64,000 bases of DNA from Metapseudomonas boanensis (GCF_018704125.1 NZ_JAGTIS010000005.1:124001-188000); one strand, 5' to 3'. Positions 1 to 8,230 are shown, numbered from the stretch's first letter. Notes: generated by a model from the letters alone, not told the origin. A program made the numbers and translations.

Positions 1-430
1 GGCCCTTGTACTTGCCCTTGTCCCGCGCCCGCTGAATCCCTTCGCGCTGCCGCTCCAGCATGATCTCGCGCTCGAACTGCGCGACCGCGCCGAAGATATT
101 CAGCATCAGCTTGCCGGCCGGGGTCTCGGTGTCCAGGTCGGGCGACAGAATCTTCACCCGCACCTTTTTCGCGGTGAGCCCGGCGACGATCACCAGCAGG
201 TCCGCCACCGAGCGGGCCAGCCGGTCGATCTTGGTCACCACGAAGGTGTCGCCCTCCCTGCAGTAGTCCAGGGCGGCCTGGAGCCGGGGCCGCTGGGCCA
301 CCGAGCTGACCTTCTCGCTGAAGATTTTCTCGCAGCCCACGCGCTCCAGCTCGCGCAGCTGCGCTTCGAGTCCCGCCTCCTGATCGGCGGTCGAGGTACG
401 CGCGTACCCCACAAATTGGCCGGTTGGCAT
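1..430 (-). CDS. Serine recombinase / Tn3-type resolvase, partial (C-terminus beyond window)
   Basis: The minus-strand frame opens with ATG at 430 and runs off the left edge, giving about 143 residues. It has the N-terminal catalytic domain of the resolvase/invertase family: the GYARTSTADQ motif at residues 8-17, with the nucleophile serine expected at Ser13, then the KIDRLARS signature near residue 80 and the long E-helix start around LMLNIFGAVAQFERE. Proteins of this family cut and rejoin DNA through a 5'-phosphoserine link, resolving transposon cointegrates or inverting or excising DNA. The DNA-binding HTH at the C-terminus lies outside the window. Two palindromes directly upstream (458-510) could be its binding sites. 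It marks the left part of the window as mobile DNA. It could equally be an invertase or a phage or plasmid resolvase. Confidence 0.9.
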   Translation of the reverse strand, partial: MPTGQFVGYARTSTADQEAGLEAQLRELERVGCEKIFSEKVSSVAQRPRLQAALDYCREGDTFVVTKIDRLARSVADLLVIVAGLTAKKVRVKILSPDLDTETPAGKLMLNIFGAVAQFEREIMLERQREGIQRARDKGKYKG

Positions 431-457
431 GGTTTCCTCCCACAGGGGTTATAGACG

Positions 458-510
458 TTGTGATAGTAGCCTATCACAAGCCGAAAACGACTCTATTGGT
501 ACAGAGTACC
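458..510. promoter_or_regulatory. Candidate res-like site / operator upstream of the resolvase
   Basis: Two dyads lie 28 bp and more upstream of the recombinase start codon. At 458-479 TTGTGATAG and CTATCACAA form a perfect 9-bp inverted repeat with a 4-nt spacer. At 498-510 GGTAC and GTACC flank AGA. Resolvases bind imperfect dyads of this size, usually next to their own gene, so a res site with autoregulation is plausible. This is inference from position and symmetry only. Confidence 0.45.
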
Positions 511-1814
511 GGACAGACCCCGACCTATCGGCAGGGCCTGCCCCAAAGCGAGTCGGTTACTTGCCGGCGCGGCGCAGCTGCTTGGCGTCGGCCTGGGTAA
601 TCCCTCGCTCCTACTGCACCTGGCGGCGACGGAAATGTGGTCGAGCTCATCCCCTTCCTGGGCGGCCACGACCAGTTGGGCATGAAACAGCTGTCCCGCC
701 GAGTGATCTCCCCAATCGTTGCACCAGCCCTATTGGGAGGCTTCCTGGCAGGACAAATTAAAAAAAACCAGTAGGCAATTATCGAAAAACAAAACATGCA
801 ACCAGTCACGTAGATTTTATATACGCACCCGCAACGTTTAACCATATTAATCACGACAACTCTATAGATGGCATTGCGATATACAACACAAAAACTAAAT
901 ATTTTCACACCAAGTACAAACCCAACTAACAAAGCACCCCATCCACAACTTTTACAAATAAGCTTTTACCGCCACCAACGACAAACCTCCTCTTCACCTC
1001 TACCTCACTTAAAATCCCATCGGTACTCTGTACAAGCTCATTCTAAAACCCTGAAAAATCCGCAATCAATAACAGAATCCAGCACCATTGCGCCACCACA
1101 TCGGAACGCTGAATACAGCCACTCTCTTTTTTAAAGTCTTATTCCCCTCTTGCGCGACGAAAAATATATCTGTCAGTCGCACCTGCGATTAAAGTGATGC
1201 TGACTTGAAACGGCCGAATAGATACAGGCGGCGGTCGTCGATATGGACTCCTCACCACCCACCGTAGATATATTTTCTCATGGTGTGTGCCCACCTTTTT
1301 TTGTAATACAGCCCCAGGCGCAAGGGGTTCTAGAACAGGATGACAAGTTGGCGTCCCGCCACCTCCCCCTCCTCGGCTTTGCCTACACCGTCGAAGAGGC
1401 ATCGAAGAAGGCACCAAATGGCGTGCAGGTTCTGCTGACACGTCGGCAGCACCTCTTCGCGGCTGTTGCCGCACCCCGAGCCTTATTCCAGCAGTAACGC
1501 TGTGCGGTCGGTGAACGTTACGCAACATAGCGTCTCTGCCGTGAATCTGGCCCCCCCAAAACGCTCATGCCCATGAGCCTTGCCGCGCACCAAACAAAGG
1601 AAAATGCGAATTATTTAAACACCTCTCACCCAGACTGGTCACCATGACTGGGTCAGCCGCGCGACGCGGTCGCTCAGCACCACTCCGCGCAATAACAAAT
1701 CCAGTAAATCCGGGGCCTGCAGAGATTTTTTGGGCAGAAAATCAGGGTGTGATCTTTACTTAGATTGAAAGGTGATAGCCAACGTGAGGACTAGCAGCAA
1801 AGGGATATAGGCAC
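511..1814. other. Gene-poor accessory stretch
   Basis: No convincing gene is seen in 1.3 kb. The short open frames here (for example 868-1134 and 1243-1497 on the plus strand) lack ribosome sites and family motifs. Around 598-772 the plus strand holds a short frame ending in ALLGGFLAGQIKKNQ that may be a remnant. From about 870 to 1130 the plus strand is rich in A and C and poor in G, unlike neighbouring coding DNA. A 12-mer at 499-510 recurs as its exact reverse complement at 1022-1033. A perfect 7-bp hairpin (GCTCATG/CATGAGC) lies at 1563-1578. Confidence 0.5.
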
Positions 1815-2006
1815 ATGGATATCAAGGACGAAGCCGCTGCAAAACCAACCTGGGCTAATGACGAAATCGTCTGCATGGAGATCGAGGCTGGCACCCTCAA
1901 CCCCAGCAACCTCCGCAAGACCATCGAGTGGCACGGGACAAAGGAATGCGACTACCGCCTGTTCCGCCCTAAGTTCGACGAATACGGCCAGCGATATCCC
2001 AGATAG
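1815..2006 (+). CDS. Hypothetical 63-residue protein
   Basis: A short open frame of 63 codons starts with ATG, with an AAAGGG tract about 12 bp upstream. It encodes a soluble, charged protein with no signal peptide, no membrane segment and no motif that I recognise; the C-terminal half is rich in aromatic and basic residues. It stands alone in a gene-poor region, with the next gene nearly 500 bp away. It may be a small island gene or the 5' piece of a decayed one, because weak coding-like sequence continues past its stop codon. Function unknown. Confidence 0.35.
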   Translation: MDIKDEAAAKPTWANDEIVCMEIEAGTLNPSNLRKTIEWHGTKECDYRLFRPKFDEYGQRYPR

Positions 2007-2472
2007 AACGGTCGTATGGCCTTAGAGCGCATTGCTGACTAGGAACGGCCATTCGATTCTCTGGCTGAATGGCATGACTAAGGAAGCAGATCAACACGAC
2101 ATGTCGTACAACTGCGCGCTGCCTGACAACTCCGAAAACCCCGGGTCTTAATAGCAGTTCTAGGCGGAAGTTCAGAAGCCAATTAGCCCTCCAATCGGAT
2201 GATTAATTAAAAGTTACCGCTCCAATAAAGAAAGCGGCGCTCAAGTTCGATACCGACTTTATTTTTGCCCCCTCCTAACTACGCGCCCCAGCTTTTTGAG
2301 AAACCTCAGGACGCCTAATAAACATAGATAACAACCATTAAACATCCGCAATCGAAATAGCAATTTCCGCAGAAATCTTTGCACAACTAACCCTAGTAAC
2401 AACTCGCTCTAACTAAGACCAGCCCCTGTAAAAATCACCAATTCATCTTGGGTGTGTTTAGGAGAAAGAAGA
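2007..2472. other. Non-coding accessory stretch
   Basis: I see no gene here. From about 2200 to 2440 the plus strand is AT-rich and poor in G, like 870-1130, in contrast to the GC-rich chromosome. The end of this stretch probably carries the promoter and ribosome site of the AlpA-like gene that follows. Confidence 0.45.
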
Positions 2473-2673
2473 ATGAGCAAAGCAGATCCCATCACCCCTA
2501 TCGCCGTGAGCGTTGAGGAAAGCACTCGTTACTCCGGCCATACTCGCTCCGCGACCTATGAAGCCATTTCCAAGGGAGAACTGATTTCGTTCAAATCGGG
2601 TAAGCGCCGACTCATCCTGGTCAAGGAATTGGAGGCATGGCTGAACCGCCTCGCAAAGAAAAACGTGCGGTAG
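2473..2673 (+). CDS. AlpA/excisionase-like HTH DNA-binding protein
   Basis: This 66-residue protein consists of a single excisionase-type winged HTH. It has VEESTRYSGHTRSATYEAI, where a recognition helix would follow SRSTLY-like residues, then ISKGELISFKSGKRR and a closing KELEAWLNRLAKK helix. This layout is typical of AlpA/MerR-like small regulators and recombination directionality factors. I chose the ATG at 2473 over the upstream in-frame ATG at 2452 because GGAG (2461-2464) sits 8 bp before it. Such proteins usually regulate or assist an integrase of an island or prophage; no integrase lies beside it here, so it may be an orphan from a decayed element. The downstream TIR genes are on the same strand 450 bp away, but a shared transcript is not evident. 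Confidence 0.7.
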   Translation: MSKADPITPIAVSVEESTRYSGHTRSATYEAISKGELISFKSGKRRLILVKELEAWLNRLAKKNVR

Positions 2674-2783
2674 ACGGCAGCGCTTGACCGAGACCTCACG
2701 CGCGGTGTCGCAAATAGCCGGTAGCGGTAAGTGAATTTACGTTCTACCCGAGGTGATATCAGGTAAGCCGGCAAGTCGACCTT

Positions 2784-2836
2784 GGGGCTCTGGCAGAGTT
2801 ATTGCCCCCTTCGCTGAGAAGCCGGGGGCTCTGGCA
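2784..2836. repeat. 12-bp direct repeat with nested hairpin
   Basis: GGGGCTCTGGCA occurs at 2784-2795 and again at 2825-2836, 41 bp apart. Between them GCCCCC (about 2804) can pair with GGGGGC of the second copy. The function is unknown; it lies in the gap between the AlpA-like gene and the TIR pair. Confidence 0.5.
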
Positions 2837-2865
2837 AACTAATTCGGATCCGCGCTTGGCCTGCT

Positions 2866-2942
2866 TCTGCCGATCGTTACCGGTAGCAGTCGACCCAGTA
2901 TAGCCGGTGGGAACCGGCAGAAACCGGCCAGAAGCGGACACG
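2866..2942. repeat. Module-boundary repeat, copy A
   Basis: This sequence carries the words CTGCTTCTGCCGATCG, CCGGTAGC and CGGCCAGAAGCGGAC. They resemble, in degenerate form and either orientation, sequences at 5031-5117, 12096-12192 and 13536-13590. It separates the AlpA-like gene from the TIR genes. Confidence 0.5.
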
Positions 2943-2955
2943 CGCTATTTCCGGA

Positions 2956-3087
2956 ATGGTACAGAGCCTGGCACTGAATGCGGACTACGACTTCGAGATG
3001 CCGGCGCCGAAGACGCTTGAATTCGTGCTGACGAACAACGGCATCGTGGCTATTGAGCCTTTTGCAGTTTTGCTCCACCCCGCGTAA
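2956..3087 (+). pseudogene. 43-residue open frame, probable 3' remnant of a lost gene
   Basis: The frame from ATG at 2956 to TAA at 3085-3087 reads like natural protein (regular amphipathic content, ending in FAVLLHPA) but has no ribosome site and begins inside a repeat-rich gap. It is most simply the C-terminal tail of a gene whose 5' part was lost on rearrangement. I do not recognise the family. It ends 38 bp before the first TIR gene. Confidence 0.3.
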
Positions 3088-3125
3088 TGGCATGATGGGA
3101 CATAGCCACATACCAAGGAGTAGCT

Positions 3126-3992
3126 ATGGCTCGGAAGTCACCCCCATCCCCGGTTGTTCAACCAAAGGTTCACTTGACGGCAGATCAGCTGCAGAAAGGA
3201 ATTGACCGGCTTGAGCAAAGAATCGCGGATCTTGATGCGTTTGATCTCAACACATTGAAGAGTGGGACATCTCCCGAACTCCAAGCTCTAGAGCGCAGTA
3301 TTGAAGATACGTTGGAGCGCTATTTCGGAGTAAACACTACCGCAGCCAATCGTTATAAAGCGGCGCAGGAGCTGCATTACCATCAGATGGTTTGGGTATC
3401 TGGAATGCCAGAGCCCAACTACAAAGCACACACGAAAACAAATATAGAAGCGGCGAAAGCGCTGCTAGGCCAAGCGATAAATGCCTTAAAAGCGGACCTT
3501 GAAGACCTTGGACCTAGCCTTCTTGCGCGAGCAACGAAAGCTAGTTCATCAGCGGGCTCCTCTCGAGTTTTTCTCGTCCATGGGCACGATGAAGCTGTCC
3601 GTGAAACCGTTGCACGCTTCCTAGAGAAGCTCGGCCTTCAGGTGATCATCCTCCACGAGCAGGCCAATAGTGGGCGCACGATCATTGAGAAAATCGAGCA
3701 CAATTCTGATGTGGGAATGGCCGTGGTGCTGCTAACGCCCGACGATGTTGGCTGCAAAGCGGGCGGTCAGGTGGAACCTCGCGTGAGGCAGAATGTGCTA
3801 CTGGAGCTTGGTTACTTTATTGGTGCGCTGGGTCGTGACAAAGTCTGCGCGCTGAGATCTGGAAAAGTGGAAATACCTACCGACTTTGCCGGGGTAGTTT
3901 GGACAGAGATGTCCGGCGAGTGGAAAACCGCACTGGCACGCGAGTTGAAACAGGCGGGCTATGCAATCGACTGGAACAAGGTTATGTGCTGA
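3126..3992 (+). CDS. TIR-domain protein (PF10137-like, CAP12/Pycsar-effector type), first of a pair
   Basis: This is a 288-residue protein with an ATG preceded by AAGGAG. Residues 1-140 form a charged, mostly helical domain of unknown role, followed by a short Ser/Ala linker. Residues 147-283 are a TIR-like domain of the predicted nucleotide-binding group: RVFLVHGHDE at the first strand, TIIEKIE at 185-191 (Glu188 is a likely NADase catalytic residue by analogy), VVLLTPDD near 200-207, and RQNVLLELGYFIGALGR at 221-237. TIR domains of this group act in bacterial immunity by cleaving NAD+ when a signal or phage cue is sensed. No cyclase gene is next to it. A second TIR gene starts 60 bp downstream on the same strand, so the two are probably co-transcribed. 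A defence role is inferred; enzymatic activity is untested. Confidence 0.85.
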   Translation: MARKSPPSPVVQPKVHLTADQLQKGIDRLEQRIADLDAFDLNTLKSGTSPELQALERSIEDTLERYFGVNTTAANRYKAAQELHYHQMVWVSGMPEPNYKAHTKTNIEAAKALLGQAINALKADLEDLGPSLLARATKASSSAGSSRVFLVHGHDEAVRETVARFLEKLGLQVIILHEQANSGRTIIEKIEHNSDVGMAVVLLTPDDVGCKAGGQVEPRVRQNVLLELGYFIGALGRDKVCALRSGKVEIPTDFAGVVWTEMSGEWKTALARELKQAGYAIDWNKVMC

Positions 3993-4052
3993 ACAATCTC
4001 AGCCTAAATCCGTGTTTCCTCATGACACTCTGTAAGATAAAGAGACTCCCCC

Positions 4053-4886
4053 GTGTCCATAGAATTCCTGGTTAGCACTTTCGACAAGGTAAGCTACCTG
4101 CAAAACCTCTTGGTGGCCCGAGCTACGGGCAATGCTGCGGATCCGAATGAGTATCTCCATCTTCGACGTGAACTGCTGAGTGATCCTGTAATGAGCGCAG
4201 CACTCCCAGCATTCGTGAGGCAACATGGCTCCCTTGATACTTTTTGGACTTGGATAAAGGGGAAACACCAAACGTACGCCGAGCGGAGAACGTTCCTTTC
4301 AGAGCAGTTCACCCCGCTCTTAGACTCGTTGGAATTCCCTCCGCTCTCGCGTCCGACTCCCCCTCCCCAGTTCATACAGCCGAACGGTATTGGCCCCTCA
4401 ACTGCAGCTCCATTTGAAACTCCGGCGCCAGTTGTTGCCAGGAACAAGCGGAAAGTATTCATCGTTCACGGAAGAGATGATCTCGCGAGAGTTGAGGTCA
4501 GTCGGTTTATCGAAAGCCTCGGTCTTGAAGCGATCATACTGCACGAGCAAGCCAACGCAGGCATGACGATCATCGAAAAAATAGAGCGATATACCAACGA
4601 TGCCGATTTTGCACTTGTCCTCTATACGCCATGCGATCAAGGCCGTGGATACCATGAAGGAAACGCTCGTCCAAAGGACCGCGCTCGACAGAATGTTGTC
4701 TTTGAGCATGGCTACCTCATGGCCAAGCTTGGTAGAGAAAATGTCTGCGCTTTGGTGAAAGGCGATATTGAGACGCCGAATGACATTAGCGGAGTGGCCT
4801 ACGTCCTTCATGACCAACATGGCGCATGGAAGTTGAAAGTAGTTACGGAGCTTAGGGCCTGCGGCTATTCAATCAGCACGTGGTGA
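4053..4886 (+). CDS. TIR-domain protein with abortive-infection-like N-terminus, second of a pair
   Basis: This 277-residue protein starts with GTG at 4053. Residues 1-95 (SIEFLVSTFDKVSYLQNLL, with TYAERRTFL near 75-82) resemble, from memory, the N-terminal domain of abortive-infection Abi_C-family proteins. A Pro-rich linker (95-130) follows. Residues 134-275 form a TIR-like domain parallel to its neighbour: KVFIVHGRDD, HEQANAGMTIIEKIE (likely catalytic Glu175), VLYTPCDQG and ARQNVVFEHGYLMAKLGR. The two TIR domains share the HEQAN.G.TIIEKIE core, but their N-terminal domains are unrelated in appearance. That suggests two sensors or adaptors coupled to the same effector fold rather than a simple recent duplication. 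The ribosome site is weak (AAAGAG). It ends near a module-boundary repeat. Defence is the likely role, by inference. Confidence 0.83.
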   Translation: MSIEFLVSTFDKVSYLQNLLVARATGNAADPNEYLHLRRELLSDPVMSAALPAFVRQHGSLDTFWTWIKGKHQTYAERRTFLSEQFTPLLDSLEFPPLSRPTPPPQFIQPNGIGPSTAAPFETPAPVVARNKRKVFIVHGRDDLARVEVSRFIESLGLEAIILHEQANAGMTIIEKIERYTNDADFALVLYTPCDQGRGYHEGNARPKDRARQNVVFEHGYLMAKLGRENVCALVKGDIETPNDISGVAYVLHDQHGAWKLKVVTELRACGYSISTW

Positions 4887-5279
4887 TTCAGCAACGGTGG
4901 ACTAGGCAGCTTCCCGCAGTTTTCGAGATCGCGGCTCAGCGCCCCCTCCCACTTGTTCCCCCTACCCGGAAGGATCCGTTAAGCCGTCATATGTGCTTAA
5001 CACGCCATGCGGACACATGCCGTTTCTCCGTAGTGGCAGCAATCGGCCAAAAGCCGTCCTTCGGCTCGGTCCAAGCACGCACATCCTGAGCGGCTGCTTT
5101 CGAGAAAGCGGCCATTCGTCAGCGTTAATGATCTCGTGCTCCATGAACTCAACGAAGTCCTGCGGAAAACCCGCCTTCCTTTCCTCCCAAATCCGACTTC
5201 TGCTTTGCGTTTCGCATTAGAGTTAAAACGTAAGCGCCAGGACCCCGGCACTCCAGACGAGCAAAGCTACACCGGTCGC
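4887..5279. other. Gap between the TIR pair and the DUF2182 gene
   Basis: There is no confident gene. A minus-strand frame around 5105-5215 (reading through EERKAGFPQDFVEFMEHEIINADE in part) looks protein-like but has no start or domain and is probably a remnant. The stretch includes repeat copy B (5031-5117). Confidence 0.4.
5031..5117. repeat. Module-boundary repeat, copy B
   Basis: It contains GGCAGCAATCGGCCAAAAGC and, 50 bp on, GCGGCTGCTTTCGAGAAAGC followed by GGCCATTCGTCAG. The two halves are partly reverse complements of each other. They match words in copies A, C and D. The location is between the TIR pair and the DUF2182/DUF1326 block. Confidence 0.55.
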
Positions 5280-6062
5280 CTAGCCGAGCCAGTGGTCGGC
5301 AGGGACAGTCTTTTCGAACAGAACGAGCAGGGCAGCGCCCGCGATCCAGTAGAGGTTCATCACCTCGTCAAAAAATAGGAGCCCGATGTGAAACCAGCAG
5401 CAGCCGACGCGGAAAGCGCCGTACAGAAGGCCCGTGCGTAGCGCGCCACGGCCCCCCCCGCCGCCAATGGGTGCTAAGTAATGCAAGCGGTGATCGACAG
5501 TGGCGAAGACAGGCATGCTTAATCGGGGTGCGTTGATAGGCGCCCGCGGCGAGCAGTAGGACGCCATCGAAGACCACGCTGGTCCCGACGAGCATCGGTG
5601 AAAGGATACCGCTCTGCTCTAGACCACACTGCAGGATCAACGTGACCAGGCTAAAGCCGGCCCAAGCGGCGAGGTAGCCGACCGCGAATATGCTCGTCGC
5701 GACATGGGGATGGCCGATTTCGTTCTGCTTGCGATTGACCGTCGCGAATAAAAGGATCATTGGCGCCGCGCTGGACAGCATCATCGCCACCATCATGACC
5801 CACCCCATGAGGAACATAAGGACTGCATAGCCGGGTGTCCAGACTGCGGGCGTCATCATCGCCATGCCGACCATGCCACCTTCGGATATGCCCCTGCCAT
5901 CCCGAGCTCCGACACGCGGGTCATCTCGAGCGCCGACATGCCCATGCCGGCACCGGCCAGCAGATGCGCCCACGACGGCGCGATAACCGCAATAAGCGCG
6001 GTAATGACAACCAGGCGATCGCGCCTGATCACTGCCTCAAGTATGGCGTCAAAAGGTACCAA
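5280..6062 (-). pseudogene. DUF2182 integral membrane protein, broken by two frameshifts
   Basis: Three minus-strand frames join into one DUF2182 protein of about 260 residues, the usual family length. The 5' part, from a likely TTG start at 6062, gives an N-terminal membrane segment and AGAGMGMSALEM. A shift near 5885-5895 moves to the frame with FLMGWVMMVAMMLSSAAPM and ACLRHCRSPLALLSTHW. A second shift at the C8 run (5452-5459) restores LYGAFRVGCCWFHIGLLFF and the end at 5280. The family is predicted to bind metal in the membrane through conserved Met, Cys and His residues, all visible here. It follows a DUF1326 gene, its common partner. Either the gene is dead or the sequence has indels at homopolymers; the intact residues between shifts favour a recent or technical cause. 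Confidence 0.8.
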
Positions 6063-6141
6063 ACACTGTTCCCCCGATCCTGTTCGCCGAATTCGGGATA
6101 GGACTTTTCTGCGCCACCTCGCCACCGGCCCCTGCCGGACG

Positions 6142-6810
6142 TCACCTACCAAGCCATGCCGTGAGCCTCGATCTTTCGCGGACCATCCCATCCTGGTTGT
6201 AGTGGTGAACACAAAAATGCGCCCATGAATCCTCGAACGCCATCGCCATATCACCGGTCACCGAGGTCGTCCCCTGTCCGATCTCCGCGTAGGTGAACTC
6301 GAAACTGCCGCTCGGGCGTGCCAAGGCGATGTGGAACGGCTCACCCGTAAACTCGTTGATGATGGGTCTGCCGCTGCTCCGCATGATGCCTGGTATATCG
6401 ACCCTGGCGGTTCTGAGTTCCAAGTTCGCCTCGAGATCTATCGGCAGGATCAAGGTCTCGCAAAACTCCGAGCAGGTGGACGCGAACACCGAGAAGTGAT
6501 TGCTCAATGGCTCGCATGCGCCGCCCGAGATAATGGTTTGCAGTGCCATCCGCTGCGCTGCATCCGCCCGTTCATCGATGATGATCTGACATTTGCCATT
6601 TCCCTCCTTGATCTCGCCGGGCCACTTGTACAGCGCTGCCCAGTTCAGCCCCACCAGCGGCGTATCGTTGAAATGGCCTTCGACGATGTTGCCGACGAAG
6701 GCCGACTGGCAATAGCCGTGGGTGCTGGGCAAGTTGAACTGGCAACCACAATTCACCGCGCAACTGCAGTTGTCGTAGGTTTCGCTCTTGAACAGCCATT
6801 GATCGCGCAT
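6142..6810 (-). CDS. DUF1326 cysteine-rich protein
   Basis: This is a 222-residue soluble protein. I chose the ATG at 6810 because AGGAGG sits 8 bp upstream; the frame stays open further upstream but without a ribosome site. The N-terminus holds a dense cysteine cluster, Cys15-x-Cys17-x3-Cys21-x-Cys23 plus Cys34, characteristic of DUF1326 and suited to binding a soft metal ion. Further cysteines lie near residues 74, 99 and 114-118. No signal peptide is seen, so it is probably cytosolic. It lies 37 bp downstream of the FAD oxidoreductase and 79 bp upstream of the DUF2182 membrane gene, on the same strand. The pairing of DUF1326 with DUF2182 is recurrent in proteobacteria. The biochemical role is unknown; metal handling is inferred. 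Confidence 0.85.
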   Translation of the reverse strand: MRDQWLFKSETYDNCSCAVNCGCQFNLPSTHGYCQSAFVGNIVEGHFNDTPLVGLNWAALYKWPGEIKEGNGKCQIIIDERADAAQRMALQTIISGGACEPLSNHFSVFASTCSEFCETLILPIDLEANLELRTARVDIPGIMRSSGRPIINEFTGEPFHIALARPSGSFEFTYAEIGQGTTSVTGDMAMAFEDSWAHFCVHHYNQDGMVRERSRLTAWLGR

Positions 6811-6847
6811 GTCGTCGATCCTCCTGACTGGATGAACGCCGTGATGC

Positions 6848-8230
6848 TCAGCGCCCCTTCGCCGGAACGATGTTCTGGTTGATGTGGAAGAGGTTGTCCG
6901 GGTCATAGGTCGCCTTCACTGCCGCGAGCCGCTGATAGTTGGCGCCATAGTTGGCGGGCGCACGCTGATCGTCGTCGCTGGACATGAAGTTGACGTAGCC
7001 GCCATCGCCGCCCGAGTGGGGATGAATGGCGGCGTAGTAGTCCTTCACCCACTTGATGTTGGCCTGGTTGTCGGCGGGGTCCGGCCAGACTCCTACAACT
7101 ACCGGGGCAAAGCTCTTGTCCCGGTGGCCGAAGGCCGTCTCGTCGGCGCCGACCCGTTGCGCCGCACCGTTGATCGGATGCAGATGCATGCTCGAGCTGA
7201 TATTCGGCGTCTTCTTGCCATGCTCGATGTGAGCCGCGATCGCCGCGTCGCTGAGCTCGGTGATGAAGTCGGCTTTCCAGTAATGCTGCAGGCCCTTCGG
7301 GACCAGGCCGTCGAAGGCGCTTTGCAGGGCCGGGAACGGCATGACGCCGACCTGCTCGGCCTTCACCTCGGTAGAAGCGCGTAGTGGCTTGAGGACTCGC
7401 TCGGCCTCCTCGTGCGGACCGTTCCAGCAGGTGACCAGTACACAGAACAGATCCCCGACCCGGTCCCTAGGGATAAACGGCAGGTCAGGGGCAATCTGCC
7501 AGCCGAAGAAGCAACCGAGCTGTTCGGGCGCATGCGTGATGTATTCGCGGTAGCACTGAAGGACCGCTGCGGCATCCTCGGCATCGTAGAACAGCGGGCC
7601 GCCGACGATGTCACCGACCTCGTGGAGCTGAAACTCGAAGCTGGTGACGACACCGAAATTGCCGCCGCCGCCGCGCAGCGCCCAGAACAGATCTTCGTTC
7701 TGGTAATCGTTTGCGCTGACCTGCCGGCCATCGGCGAGAACGACATCGACCGCCAGCAGGTTATCGATGGAGAGCCCGACGCCGCGGGTCAGGTAGCCGA
7801 TGCCGCCGCCCAGCGTCAGGCCACCCACCCCAGTCGTCGAGATGATCCCGCCGGGCGCCGCCAGGCCGAACGGGTAGGTCGCATGGTCGACATCGCCCCA
7901 GGTCGCGCCGCCCCCAACCCGGGCGATCTTCTTGAGCGGGTCGACCCTCACGTAGTTCATCCGCGACAGGTCGATGACCAGACCGTCGTCCACCGTGCCG
8001 AATCCGGGAACGCTGTGGCCGCCACCACGAATCGCCAGGTCAAGGCCGGCGTCGCGGCCAGCCGCGACCACGGCCATCACGTCGGCCGAATCCACGCAGC
8101 GGATGACGGCGTGGGGTTTGCGGTCGTGCATGGCGTTGTACACGGCGCGCGCGTCGTCGTAGTCAGAATCCGAGGGGGTGATCACCCGCCCCCGTACCTT
8201 TTCGGTCAGTGCCTTGATTATGTCGCTCAT
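6848..8230 (-). CDS. FAD-binding oxidoreductase (PCMH/BBE type)
   Basis: This 460-residue protein starts at ATG 8230, preceded by GGAGGAA. It has an N-terminal PCMH FAD-binding domain: RGGGHS near residues 68-73, where His72 is the expected covalent flavin attachment site, then LTLGGGIGYLTR and the GGGGNFGVVTSFEF motif near residue 200. A BBE-type C-terminal segment (NYGANYQRLAAVKATYDPDNLF) completes the flavin site. Related enzymes oxidise sugars, alcohols or alkaloid-like compounds with O2, producing H2O2. The second covalent cysteine of bicovalent members is not evident. It is the second gene of a minus-strand block with the BTAD regulator upstream and DUF1326/DUF2182 downstream, so it is probably controlled by that regulator. 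The substrate is unknown. Confidence 0.88.
   Translation of the reverse strand: MSDIIKALTEKVRGRVITPSDSDYDDARAVYNAMHDRKPHAVIRCVDSADVMAVVAAGRDAGLDLAIRGGGHSVPGFGTVDDGLVIDLSRMNYVRVDPLKKIARVGGGATWGDVDHATYPFGLAAPGGIISTTGVGGLTLGGGIGYLTRGVGLSIDNLLAVDVVLADGRQVSANDYQNEDLFWALRGGGGNFGVVTSFEFQLHEVGDIVGGPLFYDAEDAAAVLQCYREYITHAPEQLGCFFGWQIAPDLPFIPRDRVGDLFCVLVTCWNGPHEEAERVLKPLRASTEVKAEQVGVMPFPALQSAFDGLVPKGLQHYWKADFITELSDAAIAAHIEHGKKTPNISSSMHLHPINGAAQRVGADETAFGHRDKSFAPVVVGVWPDPADNQANIKWVKDYYAAIHPHSGGDGGYVNFMSSDDDQRAPANYGANYQRLAAVKATYDPDNLFHINQNIVPAKGR

Noticed and set aside
1243-1497. 84-codon plus-strand frame in the gene-poor island stretch
   Set aside because: No ribosome site, an overlapping frame of similar length on the other strand, and no recognisable family.
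2784-2836. Two direct repeats considered as a minimal CRISPR array
   Set aside because: Only two 12-bp units, no palindromic 28-37-bp repeat, no cas genes in the window.
3126-4886. Idea that the TIR pair is a Thoeris or CBASS system
   Set aside because: No ThsA-like SIR2 gene, CD-NTase, SAVED or cyclase gene is adjacent on either side, and both genes carry TIR domains.
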